Source: Paludibacter sp.
GTDB lineage: Bacteria; Bacteroidota; Bacteroidia; Bacteroidales; Paludibacteraceae
Direction of reading: 5' to 3'
Assembly (NCBI GenBank): GCA_019163375.1
Contig: JAFLKK010000008.1
Span: forward strand, 1-64,000
Length of the DNA stretch: 64,000 nt
The position numbers and the translations under genes are program-made. Shown piece by piece: positions 54,644 through 63,062 of the stretch. Below the pieces are notes generated by a model. It made no database searches. It was given only the letters and a program-made list of their open reading frames with translations, and had not been told where the DNA came from. The stretch's first letter is position 1; every line of letters begins with the position of its first letter.

Positions 54644-55489
54644 CTATAATGGAGCTATCCACTCATAAGGTAATTTATAATCAATTTCGGCTGGAAAATT
54701 TTCAAAAACATGAAAGCCTAGAAAATACTTGGGAGCAAACACCCGTTTGTTTTCATTATTATTTAAATATACAGCCCACCATGCAAATGTACTGTTAGAA
54801 ATAATTGCAATATCTGCATTCATCAATAACTGAAAATCAACAATCAATTCATTCTCTTCAAATGAGACATTCGGTAAATCGGAGAAGTTATTTTGAATAA
54901 ATGCCAAATCATCTCCTATAACAAAAATTCTATAGCTGGCTAAATTATCAATTCTATTTAAACAATTTCTATAATAAGTCATCGGTAAAGACAAATCATC
55001 ATTACCTAAATCTTTATCTACTCCATGTCTTAAATAGTCAGTCCTTCTAATATGAATAACCAATGTCCTATTATGTCTAAATTCAAGTTCATATTTTTTT
55101 TTATATTCTTGAATATGTCTCTTCCTTGGATTAAATAGTTTCTTTATTTTGTCTTCATTTTCCTCGAAGAAAGAAATTGATTGAAAATACCCAATGTAAT
55201 AGGAATTATTATTCACAGATAAAGATTCTTTCGATAATCTACAATCTGTAAAATCAATGCAGCATTTAGCTCTTATTCTTTTATTTAGATATCTACGAGC
55301 TTTCTGAATACATTTTATTTCATTTAAACACGTTGAATTTAACACTCCCAGATTAAAATATTCGGGTAGAATAAATGATTGATAGCTATCTACAACAAAG
55401 AATGTTTTGAGTGTCTTAGATTGCGAATAACCAAAAGCATACTGGAACAACTGATTTCCAAAGCCACTATTAATATTTACAATTATCAT
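54644..55489 (-). CDS. Alpha-1,2-fucosyltransferase (GT11) family, second copy
   Basis: 281 residues. MIIVNINSGFGNQLFQYAFGYS, VIHIRRTDYLRHG (donor site with T in place of the more common G), and ADIAIISNSTFAWWAVYLNNN. Diverged from the copy at 44258, so not a recent duplication. Likely adds a second fucose-type residue. AT-rich. Confidence 0.92.
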   Translation of the reverse strand: MIIVNINSGFGNQLFQYAFGYSQSKTLKTFFVVDSYQSFILPEYFNLGVLNSTCLNEIKCIQKARRYLNKRIRAKCCIDFTDCRLSKESLSVNNNSYYIGYFQSISFFEENEDKIKKLFNPRKRHIQEYKKKYELEFRHNRTLVIHIRRTDYLRHGVDKDLGNDDLSLPMTYYRNCLNRIDNLASYRIFVIGDDLAFIQNNFSDLPNVSFEENELIVDFQLLMNADIAIISNSTFAWWAVYLNNNENKRVFAPKYFLGFHVFENFPAEIDYKLPYEWIAPL

Positions 55490-55506
55490 ACTGTATTTTC
55501 AGTAAC

Positions 55507-56277
55507 TTATTTTTTTATTAACACAAATATAGCACAACCATGATTACAACCACATGATTTATTTACAATAGTTTCTGTCAATTCAATGTTATTATGAAAA
55601 TCGCCATTATCATCAACAAAAGAAAATGATTTTATGACAAAATCAGCACTTACCATTTCAAACAAATATTTCAACGAAAAGATTCTATGTGCATTAAATT
55701 CAATTCGTTGCACTCCCATTGGAACCGAAAAATAGAAAAGACCATCTTTCTTCAACATTTGAGTTATTTTACGGAATCCTCTTAAATGACCGTTAGGTTC
55801 TAAATCATCACCATATCTCCCTAAGCCGAAGTGTTCTAAAGCATGTAAACATGAAATAGAATCACAATAATCAATATACTCAAAGTCGTCAGACATTAAA
55901 TCTGCCTGAATAAAAGATATATTTTCAACCTTTGACTCTAATTTTCTTATATCAAAAATTTCAATTTCTCTAAAGACTGCAACATGCGCTACAAATCCAT
56001 CAATTCTAGAGCCTATGTCAACATGTTTACGAGGGTTTTTATTATAGATTTGTTTTGCAACAAATAAATCTTGATGAAAATAGGCTCCATTTGCAACCCC
56101 ACTGCTATCAAATTTATCATTTAAACATGCATAATTGTCTGAAATTGGGAATTCATGACTCTCACCCAACATTTTTTTAAATTTAATGTAATCCGTTTGG
56201 AACCATTCTTGTTTCTTTCTAAGTCTTCTTTCGTTCTTAATCTGAATAGAAGCAACATCAAAAATGCGAATAATCAT
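55507..56277 (-). CDS. DUF268 family protein (methyltransferase-like)
   Basis: 256 residues. The DUF268 signature is HVDIGSRIDGFVAHVAVFREIEIFDIRKLE and SCLHALEHFGLGRYGDDLEPNGHLRGFRKITQMLKKDGLFYFSVPMG, a SAM-MTase-like fold. Common in polysaccharide loci; reaction not established. A Cys-rich C-terminus (SCGCNHGCAIF) is present. Confidence 0.85.
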   Translation of the reverse strand: MIIRIFDVASIQIKNERRLRKKQEWFQTDYIKFKKMLGESHEFPISDNYACLNDKFDSSGVANGAYFHQDLFVAKQIYNKNPRKHVDIGSRIDGFVAHVAVFREIEIFDIRKLESKVENISFIQADLMSDDFEYIDYCDSISCLHALEHFGLGRYGDDLEPNGHLRGFRKITQMLKKDGLFYFSVPMGVQRIEFNAHRIFSLKYLFEMVSADFVIKSFSFVDDNGDFHNNIELTETIVNKSCGCNHGCAIFVLIKK

Positions 56278-56396
56278 TTATATTGAATTTTAGTGCTATA
56301 TGAATAATATTTTTAATGCTTATTTAATAAATCGAATATCAAAACCTATTTGAATATTTTTCCAACTAAGAGTTCCATTTGAGAATTTTTCATTAT

Positions 56397-57659
56397 CTAT
56401 ATTCTCTCAATTTTCGTTCTTAATTGGTTCATTATTATGCCTGTAGTTCCATCAACTCGAATCAAGTCCTCATTGATGTTTTTTGATATTAGAACCACTT
56501 CGAATTGTAAAAAATCATCGTCATAATAAAGAGAATCATTTCCTTTCGAAATTCCTAATACGATCCTATAAACACCTTTTTGAAAAAACAAATTATCCGA
56601 CACAAACTCAATTTCATAATTTCCACATTTTAGATTTTGAGGTGAAGACCATGTTGTATTTATTGGTATTTCAGTTGCAGTCGTTATTCCAATACCAAAA
56701 ACAGTGTTTTGAATCTCAGCTTGAATTTCAAATTTCACTTTAACACTCCATTTTTCTCCAATAAGTAGTTCATTTGTTGGTATATTCATTTCTCCACAAA
56801 TAACAGCTTCTTTTAAAAAGATAGAATCAGAAATATATTTATCAAATATTTTATGGCTTGAGTTCTGATTATTCAGAATGTAAGTATCGATTACATCATT
56901 AGTATTTCCAGTAAAATTCACCGTCCCATCCTTTAATAAAACACACCGATTACATAGTTTCCGAATTGCATCCATATTATGACTCACAAACAACACAGTC
57001 CGTCCTTCTCCCCGAGACACATCCTGCATTTTGCCAATAGCTTTCTTTTGGAATTCGGCATCGCCTACGGCCAGTACTTCGTCTACTACCAGTATTTCGG
57101 GTTCGAGGTGGGCAGCTATGGCAAAGCCAAGACGTACGGTCATGCCGCTGGAGTAACGTTTGGCGGGAGTGTCGATATATCGTTCCACGCCGGAGAAATC
57201 AACAATCTCGTCGAAACGGCGGGTTATCTCTGCTTTGGTCATGCCCATAATGGCACCGTTCATATAGATATTCTCACGTCCGGTCATCTCCGGGTGAAAA
57301 CCCGTTCCTACTTCCAATAAAGAAGCGATACGTCCGGCAGCTTTAATGGTTCCGGTAGTGGGTGCTGTAACTTTGGAGAGGATTTTTAGAAGTGTAGATT
57401 TTCCGGCTCCGTTTTTCCCGATAATACCGAGTACATCGCCTTGTTGCACTTCGAAATTGATGTCTTTCAGTGCCCATACATATTCGCTTTCGCCTTTGTG
57501 CGCCCGGTCGTTTACTTCACCAATCTTTAAATAGGGATCTTCTTTACCGCGGATATTCATCTTCCACCAACGGTTGAGGTCGTGACTAAGCGTTTGCGTA
57601 GAGACAACTCCGAGGCGGTATTGTTTGGATATATTTTCGAATTTAATTGCTGTGCTCAT
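56397..57659 (-). CDS. Polysaccharide ABC exporter ATPase (Wzt-like)
   Basis: 420 residues. ATPase domain 1-250: GIIGKNGAGKSTLLKIL (Walker A), YSSGMTVRLGFAIAAHLEPEILVVDEVLAVGDAEFQ (signature and Walker B), VSHNMDAIRKLC. C-terminal beta domain (about 280-410) as in Wzt proteins that read the glycan end. Normally next to a Wzm permease gene; none is found upstream, where repeats and a GxxExxY gene lie. First gene of the minus-strand glycan block. The permease must be elsewhere or lost. Confidence 0.93.
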   Translation of the reverse strand: MSTAIKFENISKQYRLGVVSTQTLSHDLNRWWKMNIRGKEDPYLKIGEVNDRAHKGESEYVWALKDINFEVQQGDVLGIIGKNGAGKSTLLKILSKVTAPTTGTIKAAGRIASLLEVGTGFHPEMTGRENIYMNGAIMGMTKAEITRRFDEIVDFSGVERYIDTPAKRYSSGMTVRLGFAIAAHLEPEILVVDEVLAVGDAEFQKKAIGKMQDVSRGEGRTVLFVSHNMDAIRKLCNRCVLLKDGTVNFTGNTNDVIDTYILNNQNSSHKIFDKYISDSIFLKEAVICGEMNIPTNELLIGEKWSVKVKFEIQAEIQNTVFGIGITTATEIPINTTWSSPQNLKCGNYEIEFVSDNLFFQKGVYRIVLGISKGNDSLYYDDDFLQFEVVLISKNINEDLIRVDGTTGIIMNQLRTKIERI

Positions 57660-58059
57660 GATTTACACTGATATGTCCACTAAAGTAATTAAAACAGATT
57701 GTCCACGGATTTTTGTCCGCTGAAGAAATTTCAAGATAGATTATCCACGGATTAGTATGATTTACACAGATTGAATTTCATCTTCCGGATTACACCTTTA
57801 CACCCTTTCACAAATTAATTATCCTCGGATTTTGTCCGCTGAAAAAATTTCAAGATAGATTATCCACTGATTAATCTGATTTACACAGATTGAATTTCAT
57901 CTTCCGGATTACACCTTTACACCTTTCACAAATTAATTATCCACGGATTTATCTGATTTACACAGATTGAATTTCATCTTCCGAATTACACCTTTACACC
58001 CTTTCACAAATTAATTATCCACGGATTTATCAGATTCACACAGATTAATTTCTATCAAA
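57660..58059. repeat. Tandem repeats left of GxxExxY cassette 2
   Basis: Three to four copies of a 77-119 bp unit with core words TCCACGGATTTATCTGATTT, acacagattgaatttcatct and ACACCTTTACACCCTTTCAC. The units start near 57702, 57833, 57948 and 58018; one lacks a 42-bp segment. No gene. Inverted related copies lie on the other side of the GxxExxY gene. Confidence 0.9.
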
Positions 58060-58437
58060 CTAATAAATTAGTCTTTTGTGTTTCAAGCTCCTTTCTCCAA
58101 AATTAGCTAACAATCCAACTTTCAATTTAGTCGCTTTTAGGTAATTAATCATAATAGAGTCGTGGGTCGAAGTTAATGCTGACAATGCTTTTAATTCAAC
58201 TATTATTTTGTCGAAGCATACAAAATCAGCGATATAAAATTTTTCGATTTGAATTCCTTTATAAAATAGAATTAATTTCTTTTCCTTCACAAAAGGTATA
58301 TTCTGTTTCTCGAATTCGATAGACAATGCCTCCTGATATACAGCTTCAAGAAATCCACAACCCAGCGTTTTATGAACTTCCATCATTGCCCCAATTATTT
58401 GATATGTTTCTTTTTCATATAAAAAATCTTCATCCAT
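58060..58437 (-). CDS. GxxExxY protein (PD-(D/E)XK nuclease-like), cassette 2
   Basis: 125 residues, ATG at 58435-58437. The family signature is GFLEAVY in [14 protein letters not shown] and the nuclease-like core is [18 protein letters not shown]. Same family as the gene at 21882. It sits between inverted repeat sets (57690-58050 and 58485-58653) and upstream of the wzt-like gene in the same orientation, where a permease gene would be expected. Cassette insertion is inferred. Confidence 0.88.
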   Translation of the reverse strand: MDEDFLYEKETYQIIGAMMEVHKTLGCGFLEAVYQEALSIEFEKQNIPFVKEKKLILFYKGIQIEKFYIADFVCFDKIIVELKALSALTSTHDSIMINYLKATKLKVGLLANFGERSLKHKRLIY

Positions 58438-58484
58438 ATTTTGTAAAATATTTAATCAATAATACTTCACCTAATAATTCTCAT

Positions 58485-58653
58485 ATCTGTGTAAATCAGA
58501 GTAATCAGTGGACAAAACCATAGTAATCAGCTGTAATTTCAAATCATTACTCCTATAAATTGTCTGAATAGTTTTTTTTCATTTGTGTAAATCTGAGTAA
58601 TCTGTGGAGAAAAACACCATAAAATCGGAGTAAATCAGAGTAATCTGTGGACA
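58485..58653. repeat. Inverted repeat copies right of GxxExxY cassette 2
   Basis: Three segments of the type GTGTAAATCAGAGTAATCAG...TGGAC, reverse complements of the TCCAC-GGATT-...-TGATTTACACAGA words on the left side. Confidence 0.85.
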
Positions 58654-58683
58654 AAAGTCTACAGCACTCTCAATCCGCTTAAC

Positions 58684-58691
58684 AAAGATAT
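58684..58691 (-). promoter_or_regulatory. Candidate minus-strand promoter toward GxxExxY and wzt
   Basis: Minus strand TATCTTTG; GTTG 18 bp upstream (58713-58710) as a weak -33. Would put the wzt-like gene over 1 kb from its promoter because of the cassette. Confidence 0.4.
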
Positions 58692-58856
58692 ATTATTTTG
58701 TTTAATTGACAACGATTGATGAGTTATAAAATTATGATTTAGCAACAAACAATAAATATCGACGCTTGATTCTTGGTAAAAAACATCAGTAAACCGATAA
58801 ATAGTTTCAGCGTATAAATTGTGATATAATTTATGAGCGTATGATTTCCGAATGCG

Positions 58857-58864
58857 TATCTTTG
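58857..58864 (+). promoter_or_regulatory. Candidate -7 box of the MATE gene
   Basis: TATCTTTG, 83 bp before the ATG. -33 unclear. Confidence 0.5.
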
Positions 58865-58946
58865 CAGCGCCTGAATACAATTGTATGTCGTGGAGTGATG
58901 AACAATCGTATTATTAAGCTGTTTCTAAATTATCATATCCCTGTTT

Positions 58947-60308
58947 ATGTCGAAATCCACAACCGCGAACCATCAATTAGCAACAGAAAATATTGGCAAA
59001 CTTATTTGGACTTACTCTATTCCGGCTATTATCGGAACAGTAGTAATGTCGCTTTATAATATTGTGGATAGGATATTTATTGGTCAGGGTGTAGGCCCTT
59101 TGGCCATTTCGGGGCTTGCACTTACCTTTCCGTTCACTATTTTACTTATGGCATTCGGTATGTTGGTGGGTGCCGGTTCGGCGGCACGTATTTCTATTAC
59201 TCTGGGCGAAAATAACATCGAAAAAGCTGAGAAAATTCTTGCCAATGCCCTCACCCTCACTTTTATCATCTCGGGCACCGTCATTATTCTCTCATACATC
59301 TACATGAGCGATGTGCTGCGACTTTTTGGAGGTACGCAACAAACAATTGGCTATGCCGAAGAATTTATGCGCATCATTATTCCCGGAGCTATATTCTCTG
59401 CGTTAAGCTTTGGCTTCAACAATATCATGCGAGCATCGGGCTACCCGAAGAAGGCAATGTACACCATGATTATATGTGCTATTATAAACGTGGTGCTTGA
59501 CGCAATATTTATTTTTGGTTTCCATTGGGGAATAAAAGGAGCTGCAATGGCTACTAATATTTCCTATCTGGTAGGTACGGTGTGGGTATTATCGCATTTT
59601 ATGCAAAAAAACTCGAATCTGAAGTTTCATGCTCATAATTTCAAATTAGAAAAAGAAATTGTAGTTTCAATTGTCAGCATTGGTTTATCGCCATTCAGCA
59701 TGCAACTGGCCACCAGCTTTGTGTATGTGTTGGTCAATTCTACTTTGTTGCATTATGGCGGCGATTTAGCTATTGGTGCATTTGGTATTATCAACAGTGT
59801 AAACACATTGATAGTAATGATTATCATTGGGTTAAATCAGGGAACTCAACCCATAATCGGCTATAATTTCGGAGCTAAAAACTACGGTAGGATGTTTAAA
59901 ACGTTGAAATACGGAGTGATTATCGGCACATGTTTAACCACATTGGGTTATCTGGTCGGCACGTTCCTACCCCATTTCATGGCTACCCTTTTCACCCGGG
60001 ACATTGCACTTCAAGGCATTGCTGCCAAGGCACTCCATATTTCGGTAACGATGTTTCCCATTATCGGATTCCAGATTGTGGTAACCAACTTCTTTCAATC
60101 CATAGGGAAAGCGAAGATCTCTATTTTTCTTAGTCTGACCAGACAAGTTCTGTTTCTGATACCCTGCTTACTCCTTCTGCCGTCGTTCTACGGCTTAGAG
60201 GGAGCCTGGATGTCCATGCCGGTCTCTGACGGATTATCCACTGTAGTTACTGCTGTAACTATTTATTTCTTTGTCAAGAAGTTTAAACAGAAAAACAGAT
60301 TATCCTAA
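58947..60308 (+). CDS. MATE family efflux transporter
   Basis: 453 residues, twelve membrane helices in two halves: N-half IGKLIWTYSIPAIIGTVVMSLYNIVDRIFIGQGVGPLAISGLALTFPF, C-half VSIVSIGLSPFSMQLATSFVYVLVNSTLLHYGGDLAIGAFGI and GLNQGTQPIIGYNFGAKNYGRM. Na+ or H+ driven export of toxic compounds; drug class unknown. Diverges from the glycan locus, unlikely to be a Wzx flippase though the MATE/Wzx superfamilies are related. Confidence 0.95.
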   Translation: MSKSTTANHQLATENIGKLIWTYSIPAIIGTVVMSLYNIVDRIFIGQGVGPLAISGLALTFPFTILLMAFGMLVGAGSAARISITLGENNIEKAEKILANALTLTFIISGTVIILSYIYMSDVLRLFGGTQQTIGYAEEFMRIIIPGAIFSALSFGFNNIMRASGYPKKAMYTMIICAIINVVLDAIFIFGFHWGIKGAAMATNISYLVGTVWVLSHFMQKNSNLKFHAHNFKLEKEIVVSIVSIGLSPFSMQLATSFVYVLVNSTLLHYGGDLAIGAFGIINSVNTLIVMIIIGLNQGTQPIIGYNFGAKNYGRMFKTLKYGVIIGTCLTTLGYLVGTFLPHFMATLFTRDIALQGIAAKALHISVTMFPIIGFQIVVTNFFQSIGKAKISIFLSLTRQVLFLIPCLLLLPSFYGLEGAWMSMPVSDGLSTVVTAVTIYFFVKKFKQKNRLS

Positions 60309-60360
60309 TTCGTAGTCCATTGCAATTTTCCAGCAAAAAACCGATTCAGCAAAAAACAAA

Positions 60361-60391
60361 AAAGGAGAAAAGCCAGTTGCTTTTCCCCTTT
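60361..60391 (+). terminator. Terminator of the MATE gene
   Basis: AAAGGAGAAAAGC and GCTTTTCCCCTTT arms with one mismatch, then TGTATGTTTTT. It probably also serves the convergent SPOR gene. Confidence 0.75.
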
Positions 60392-60412
60392 GTATGTTTT
60401 TCTATTATCTAT

Positions 60413-60439
60413 TTACTTGTAACTTGTAACTCGTAACTA
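60413..60439. repeat. Heptanucleotide array (ACTTGTA family), second locus
   Basis: ACTTGTA, ACTTGTA, ACTCGTA, ACTA. The 19 bp at 60421-60439 are identical to 12861-12879. As at the other locus it lies between a terminator and the 3' end of a minus-strand gene. Confidence 0.75.
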
Positions 60440-60444
60440 AAAAT

Positions 60445-60912
60445 CTATTTTTGAACCAATACCCAGGCATCAGGGAAGCGATTTGAGATCTCTTTGATAC
60501 GAACGTGTGCTTGGTTGTAATCGTTGAACGAAGCAATCAGTAAGCGGTACATTCCTTTTTCATTTACAACGATGATAGATTTATTGCCTTCAGCGTTTAA
60601 TGTGCTTTGTAAACCCTTTGCGTTTTCTTGTTTAGAAAAACTACCCACTACAACGTGATATTTGTATTTCAACGCGTCAGCATTTTGACCATCCACTAAG
60701 GTAAAACTTTCGTTACGCGTAACTTCTTTTTCGTAAACAACAGGCGCTGCTTCAACCTGTTCGGCTACAGGAGTAGAACTTACTGGTTTTGGTGCAGTAG
60801 CTTCAACATTTGCACCAGAAGGAATAGTTGCAATTTTTTGTTTTGTTTTACATGATGTAGTTGCCAACACGACAAAACCAAGCGCAATAATTAATCGGAT
60901 TGAATTGTTCAT
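60445..60912 (-). CDS. SPOR domain lipoprotein
   Basis: 155 residues. Lipobox VLATTSC with the lipidated Cys at about 21. A low-complexity linker, then a C-terminal SPOR domain (about 80-155): YHVVVGSFSKQENAKGLQSTLNAEGNKSIIVVNEKGMYRLLIASFNDYNQAHVRIKEISNRFPDAWVL. SPOR domains bind denuded peptidoglycan at division sites. Monocistronic. Confidence 0.9.
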   Translation of the reverse strand: MNNSIRLIIALGFVVLATTSCKTKQKIATIPSGANVEATAPKPVSSTPVAEQVEAAPVVYEKEVTRNESFTLVDGQNADALKYKYHVVVGSFSKQENAKGLQSTLNAEGNKSIIVVNEKGMYRLLIASFNDYNQAHVRIKEISNRFPDAWVLVQK

Positions 60913-61210
60913 AAAGTTTTGATTATTTAAAATTGAATGATGAATGAATAAATTTCATTGAATAAAAATGAAACGTTTGAATCTAAGTTTCATTATTTCT
61001 ATTAACTTTGTAATTCAAATTTGGAAATTTTTTCCGTTAGCTATCTCATTTCGACTACAAAGATGATAAGAAAATTGAAACGAACCAAATCAAAACATCC
61101 TTTTTACAAAAAAATAAGTCTTTCTTAAAACAAAATGCCTGGAAATAGCGTTTAGGAGTTATTGAAAGCGAAATTACATATTTTACAAACATATAAAAAA
61201 CACTACAATC

Positions 61211-61786
61211 ATGAAATTTTCATTGCCAGAATTACCTTATGCACACAATGCATTAGAACCGATTATCAGCGAAAAAACCATTAGCTTCCACTACGGCAAA
61301 CATCACCAGACCTATGTTACAAATCTGAATGGTTTAGTAGAAGGAACTGAGTTTGAAAATTCGGATCTAGACACCATCGTAAAAAAAGCAGATGGTCCAA
61401 TGTTCAACAACGCTGCTCAGATATGGAATCACAATTTCTACTTTCTTTCATTAACTCCGAACAAAGGATCGGTTCCAAGTGAAAAACTGGCCAAAGCAAT
61501 CGACTCTGCCTGGGGATCATTTGATAACTTCAAAGCTGAATTCAACAAAGCTACGATATCGGTATTCGGATCAGGATGGGGATGGCTTGTGGCAGACGCT
61601 GACGGAAAACTATCAATTGCAAAAGAAAGTAATGCCGGAAACCCATTAACAAGAGGATTAACTCCACTCCTAACCTTCGATGTTTGGGAACATGCTTACT
61701 ACATCGACTATCAAAACCGTCGTGCCGACTATGTAGCTGCATTGTGGGATTTAGTAGACTGGGACAAGGTTTCTGCACGTTACTAA
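61211..61786 (+). CDS. Superoxide dismutase (Fe/Mn family)
   Basis: 191 residues. Metal ligands in the family positions: H27-region FHYGKHHQTYVTNLN, NHNFYFLSL, and DVWEHAYYIDYQNRRADYV. Disproportionates superoxide in the cytoplasm. Fe/Mn specificity cannot be decided safely. A plus-strand TAACTTTG at 61003-61010 is a possible but distant promoter. Strong terminator follows. Confidence 0.96.
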   Translation: MKFSLPELPYAHNALEPIISEKTISFHYGKHHQTYVTNLNGLVEGTEFENSDLDTIVKKADGPMFNNAAQIWNHNFYFLSLTPNKGSVPSEKLAKAIDSAWGSFDNFKAEFNKATISVFGSGWGWLVADADGKLSIAKESNAGNPLTRGLTPLLTFDVWEHAYYIDYQNRRADYVAALWDLVDWDKVSARY

Positions 61787-61870
61787 AACAGGCAAAAGCT
61801 ATTAGCGATCATGTTATCTGAATATTGCTTAAAAATAACAGATCACCACCGTTTATTTTCACATATATAC

Positions 61871-61905
61871 AAGCCGAATTGAACATATCAATTCGGCTTT
61901 GTTTA
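61871..61905 (+). terminator. Terminator of the superoxide dismutase gene
   Basis: AAGCCGAATTGA and TCAATTCGGCTT, perfect 12-bp stem, 5-nt loop, then TGTTTATT. Confidence 0.9.
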
Positions 61906-62036
61906 TTATTGAAACAATTTAGAACGATATTTCAGCAAACAAACAGTATTTATCTAAAAATATACTAATAAATACAATGAAACATTCATTTTCCTAAAAA
62001 ATGTTTGTCCGTAGTATTGATATCTACTAAAAAAAT

Positions 62037-62044
62037 TATCTTTG
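62037..62044 (+). promoter_or_regulatory. Candidate -7 box of the OmpH/Skp-like gene
   Basis: TATCTTTG; ATTG 17 bp upstream as a weak -33. Confidence 0.5.
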
Positions 62045-62228
62045 CACTCGAAACATTTGAAAACTGACTTTGAACTGCATTTCAAATATAGATTTCAAAT
62101 CATTTTTTAATCAACAAAACGCAAGAACAATCTGATCAAATCAGCCTTGAAAATAGGAACAAACGCAGAAAAAGAACACAAACATAGGATACAATAAAAA
62201 AATCACTGATAATTATTAATAGAAAAAA

Positions 62229-62837
62229 ATGCGAATGAAAAACTTATCACTCATTTTAAATGCCGTTTTGGCAGTTGCAGTTATAATCCTTTTTTGGTTG
62301 GTACTCGGAAATAAATCGTCTGAAACCGGTAAAAAAGCATTAACAGGAAAAGGAGTTGTCAGTGTAGGTAAATTGCCCATAGCTTATATCAACATTGACT
62401 CATTGTTGTTAAATTACCAATTTGCAAAAGATGCAAACGAGGCATTAACGAAAAGACAGGAAGAATCCCGTCTTACCATTAACACCAAAGCTCGTCAATT
62501 GCAAACTGAAATGGGTGAATTTCAACGTAAGTTGGAAAACAATGCTTTCTTGAGCCGTGAACGCGCAGAACAAGAACAAGTCCGTCTACAGAAAAAGCAA
62601 CAAGAATTGCAGCAGATGGATGGCAAACTTAGTCAGGAGCTGATGCAGGTTCAACAAAAAATGAGCGAGGGCTTACGTGACACCATTACTAAGTTTATCA
62701 AGGAGTACAACAAAGACGGAAAGTACGAAATGATACTCAGCAACACCTCAAGTGACAATGTTCTATGGGCATCCAAGGGCTATGACATCACCGAGGAAGT
62801 TACAAAGATGCTTAACGAACGCTTCGAAAAGAAATAA
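62229..62837 (+). CDS. OmpH/Skp family periplasmic chaperone-like protein
   Basis: 202 residues. N-terminal membrane anchor or uncleaved signal (LSLILNAVLAVAVIILFWLVLG), then the OmpH pattern: PIAYINIDSLLLNYQFAKDANEALTKRQEES followed by long charged coiled-coil tentacles (about 70-150) and a C-terminal strand (YEMILSNTSSDNVLWASKGYDITEEV). Skp-type proteins hold unfolded outer membrane proteins. Start at the first ATG; a second ATG two codons later is also possible. Confidence 0.9.
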   Translation: MRMKNLSLILNAVLAVAVIILFWLVLGNKSSETGKKALTGKGVVSVGKLPIAYINIDSLLLNYQFAKDANEALTKRQEESRLTINTKARQLQTEMGEFQRKLENNAFLSRERAEQEQVRLQKKQQELQQMDGKLSQELMQVQQKMSEGLRDTITKFIKEYNKDGKYEMILSNTSSDNVLWASKGYDITEEVTKMLNERFEKK

Positions 62838-62870
62838 GCACTATGCATTAAAAACAAAAAAGTATTCATC

Positions 62871-62906
62871 AAAAGCGCAACATTCGATATGAGTGTTGCG
62901 CTTTTT
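62871..62906 (+). terminator. Terminator of the OmpH-like gene
   Basis: AAAAGCGCAACA (62871-62882) and TGTTGCGCTTTT (62894-62905), then T-rich DNA. Confidence 0.9.
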
Positions 62907-63062
62907 GTTATATAATAATTGTCCTGTTCTGAAATAGCGTTACAAAAAAAACGTTGTTGAAACAGATCGAACGGTTTGCTGTAATGCTCCTCCTTAGGTA
63001 ATGGTTGGTATAGCATGTAGCCATGCTCCTAAAACTAAAAGACAGCAACCATTATTTGTACA

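Larger units (their letters stand above)
58438..58946. other. Gene-free stretch with inverted repeat copies and two candidate promoters
   Basis: It contains three short copies of the cassette-2 repeat in inverted orientation (58485-58513, 58581-58608, 58627-58653) and two -7 candidates facing opposite ways (58684 minus, 58857 plus). No convincing gene was seen; one short open frame overlaps the promoter candidate and is rejected. Confidence 0.6.
61787..62228. other. Intergenic region: sod terminator and OmpH promoter
   Basis: Only the terminator at 61871-61899 and the -7 box at 62037-62044 are seen; the OmpH mRNA would have a leader of about 180 nt without recognised structure. Confidence 0.5.

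Noticed and set aside
57660-58059. Tandem repeats as a replication origin or DnaA-box cluster
   Set aside because: TTATCCAC words do occur in the repeats and resemble DnaA boxes, but they are part of the cassette repeat units, recur inverted on the other side of the GxxExxY gene, and no dnaA, dnaN or similar genes are nearby.
58659-58880. 73-codon minus-strand open frame
   Set aside because: Overlaps a promoter candidate, has no family likeness or supporting signals, and lies in repeat-rich non-coding DNA.
12848-60439. Heptanucleotide arrays as possible CRISPR repeats
   Set aside because: Units are 7 bp, directly adjacent, without spacers, and no cas genes are present.
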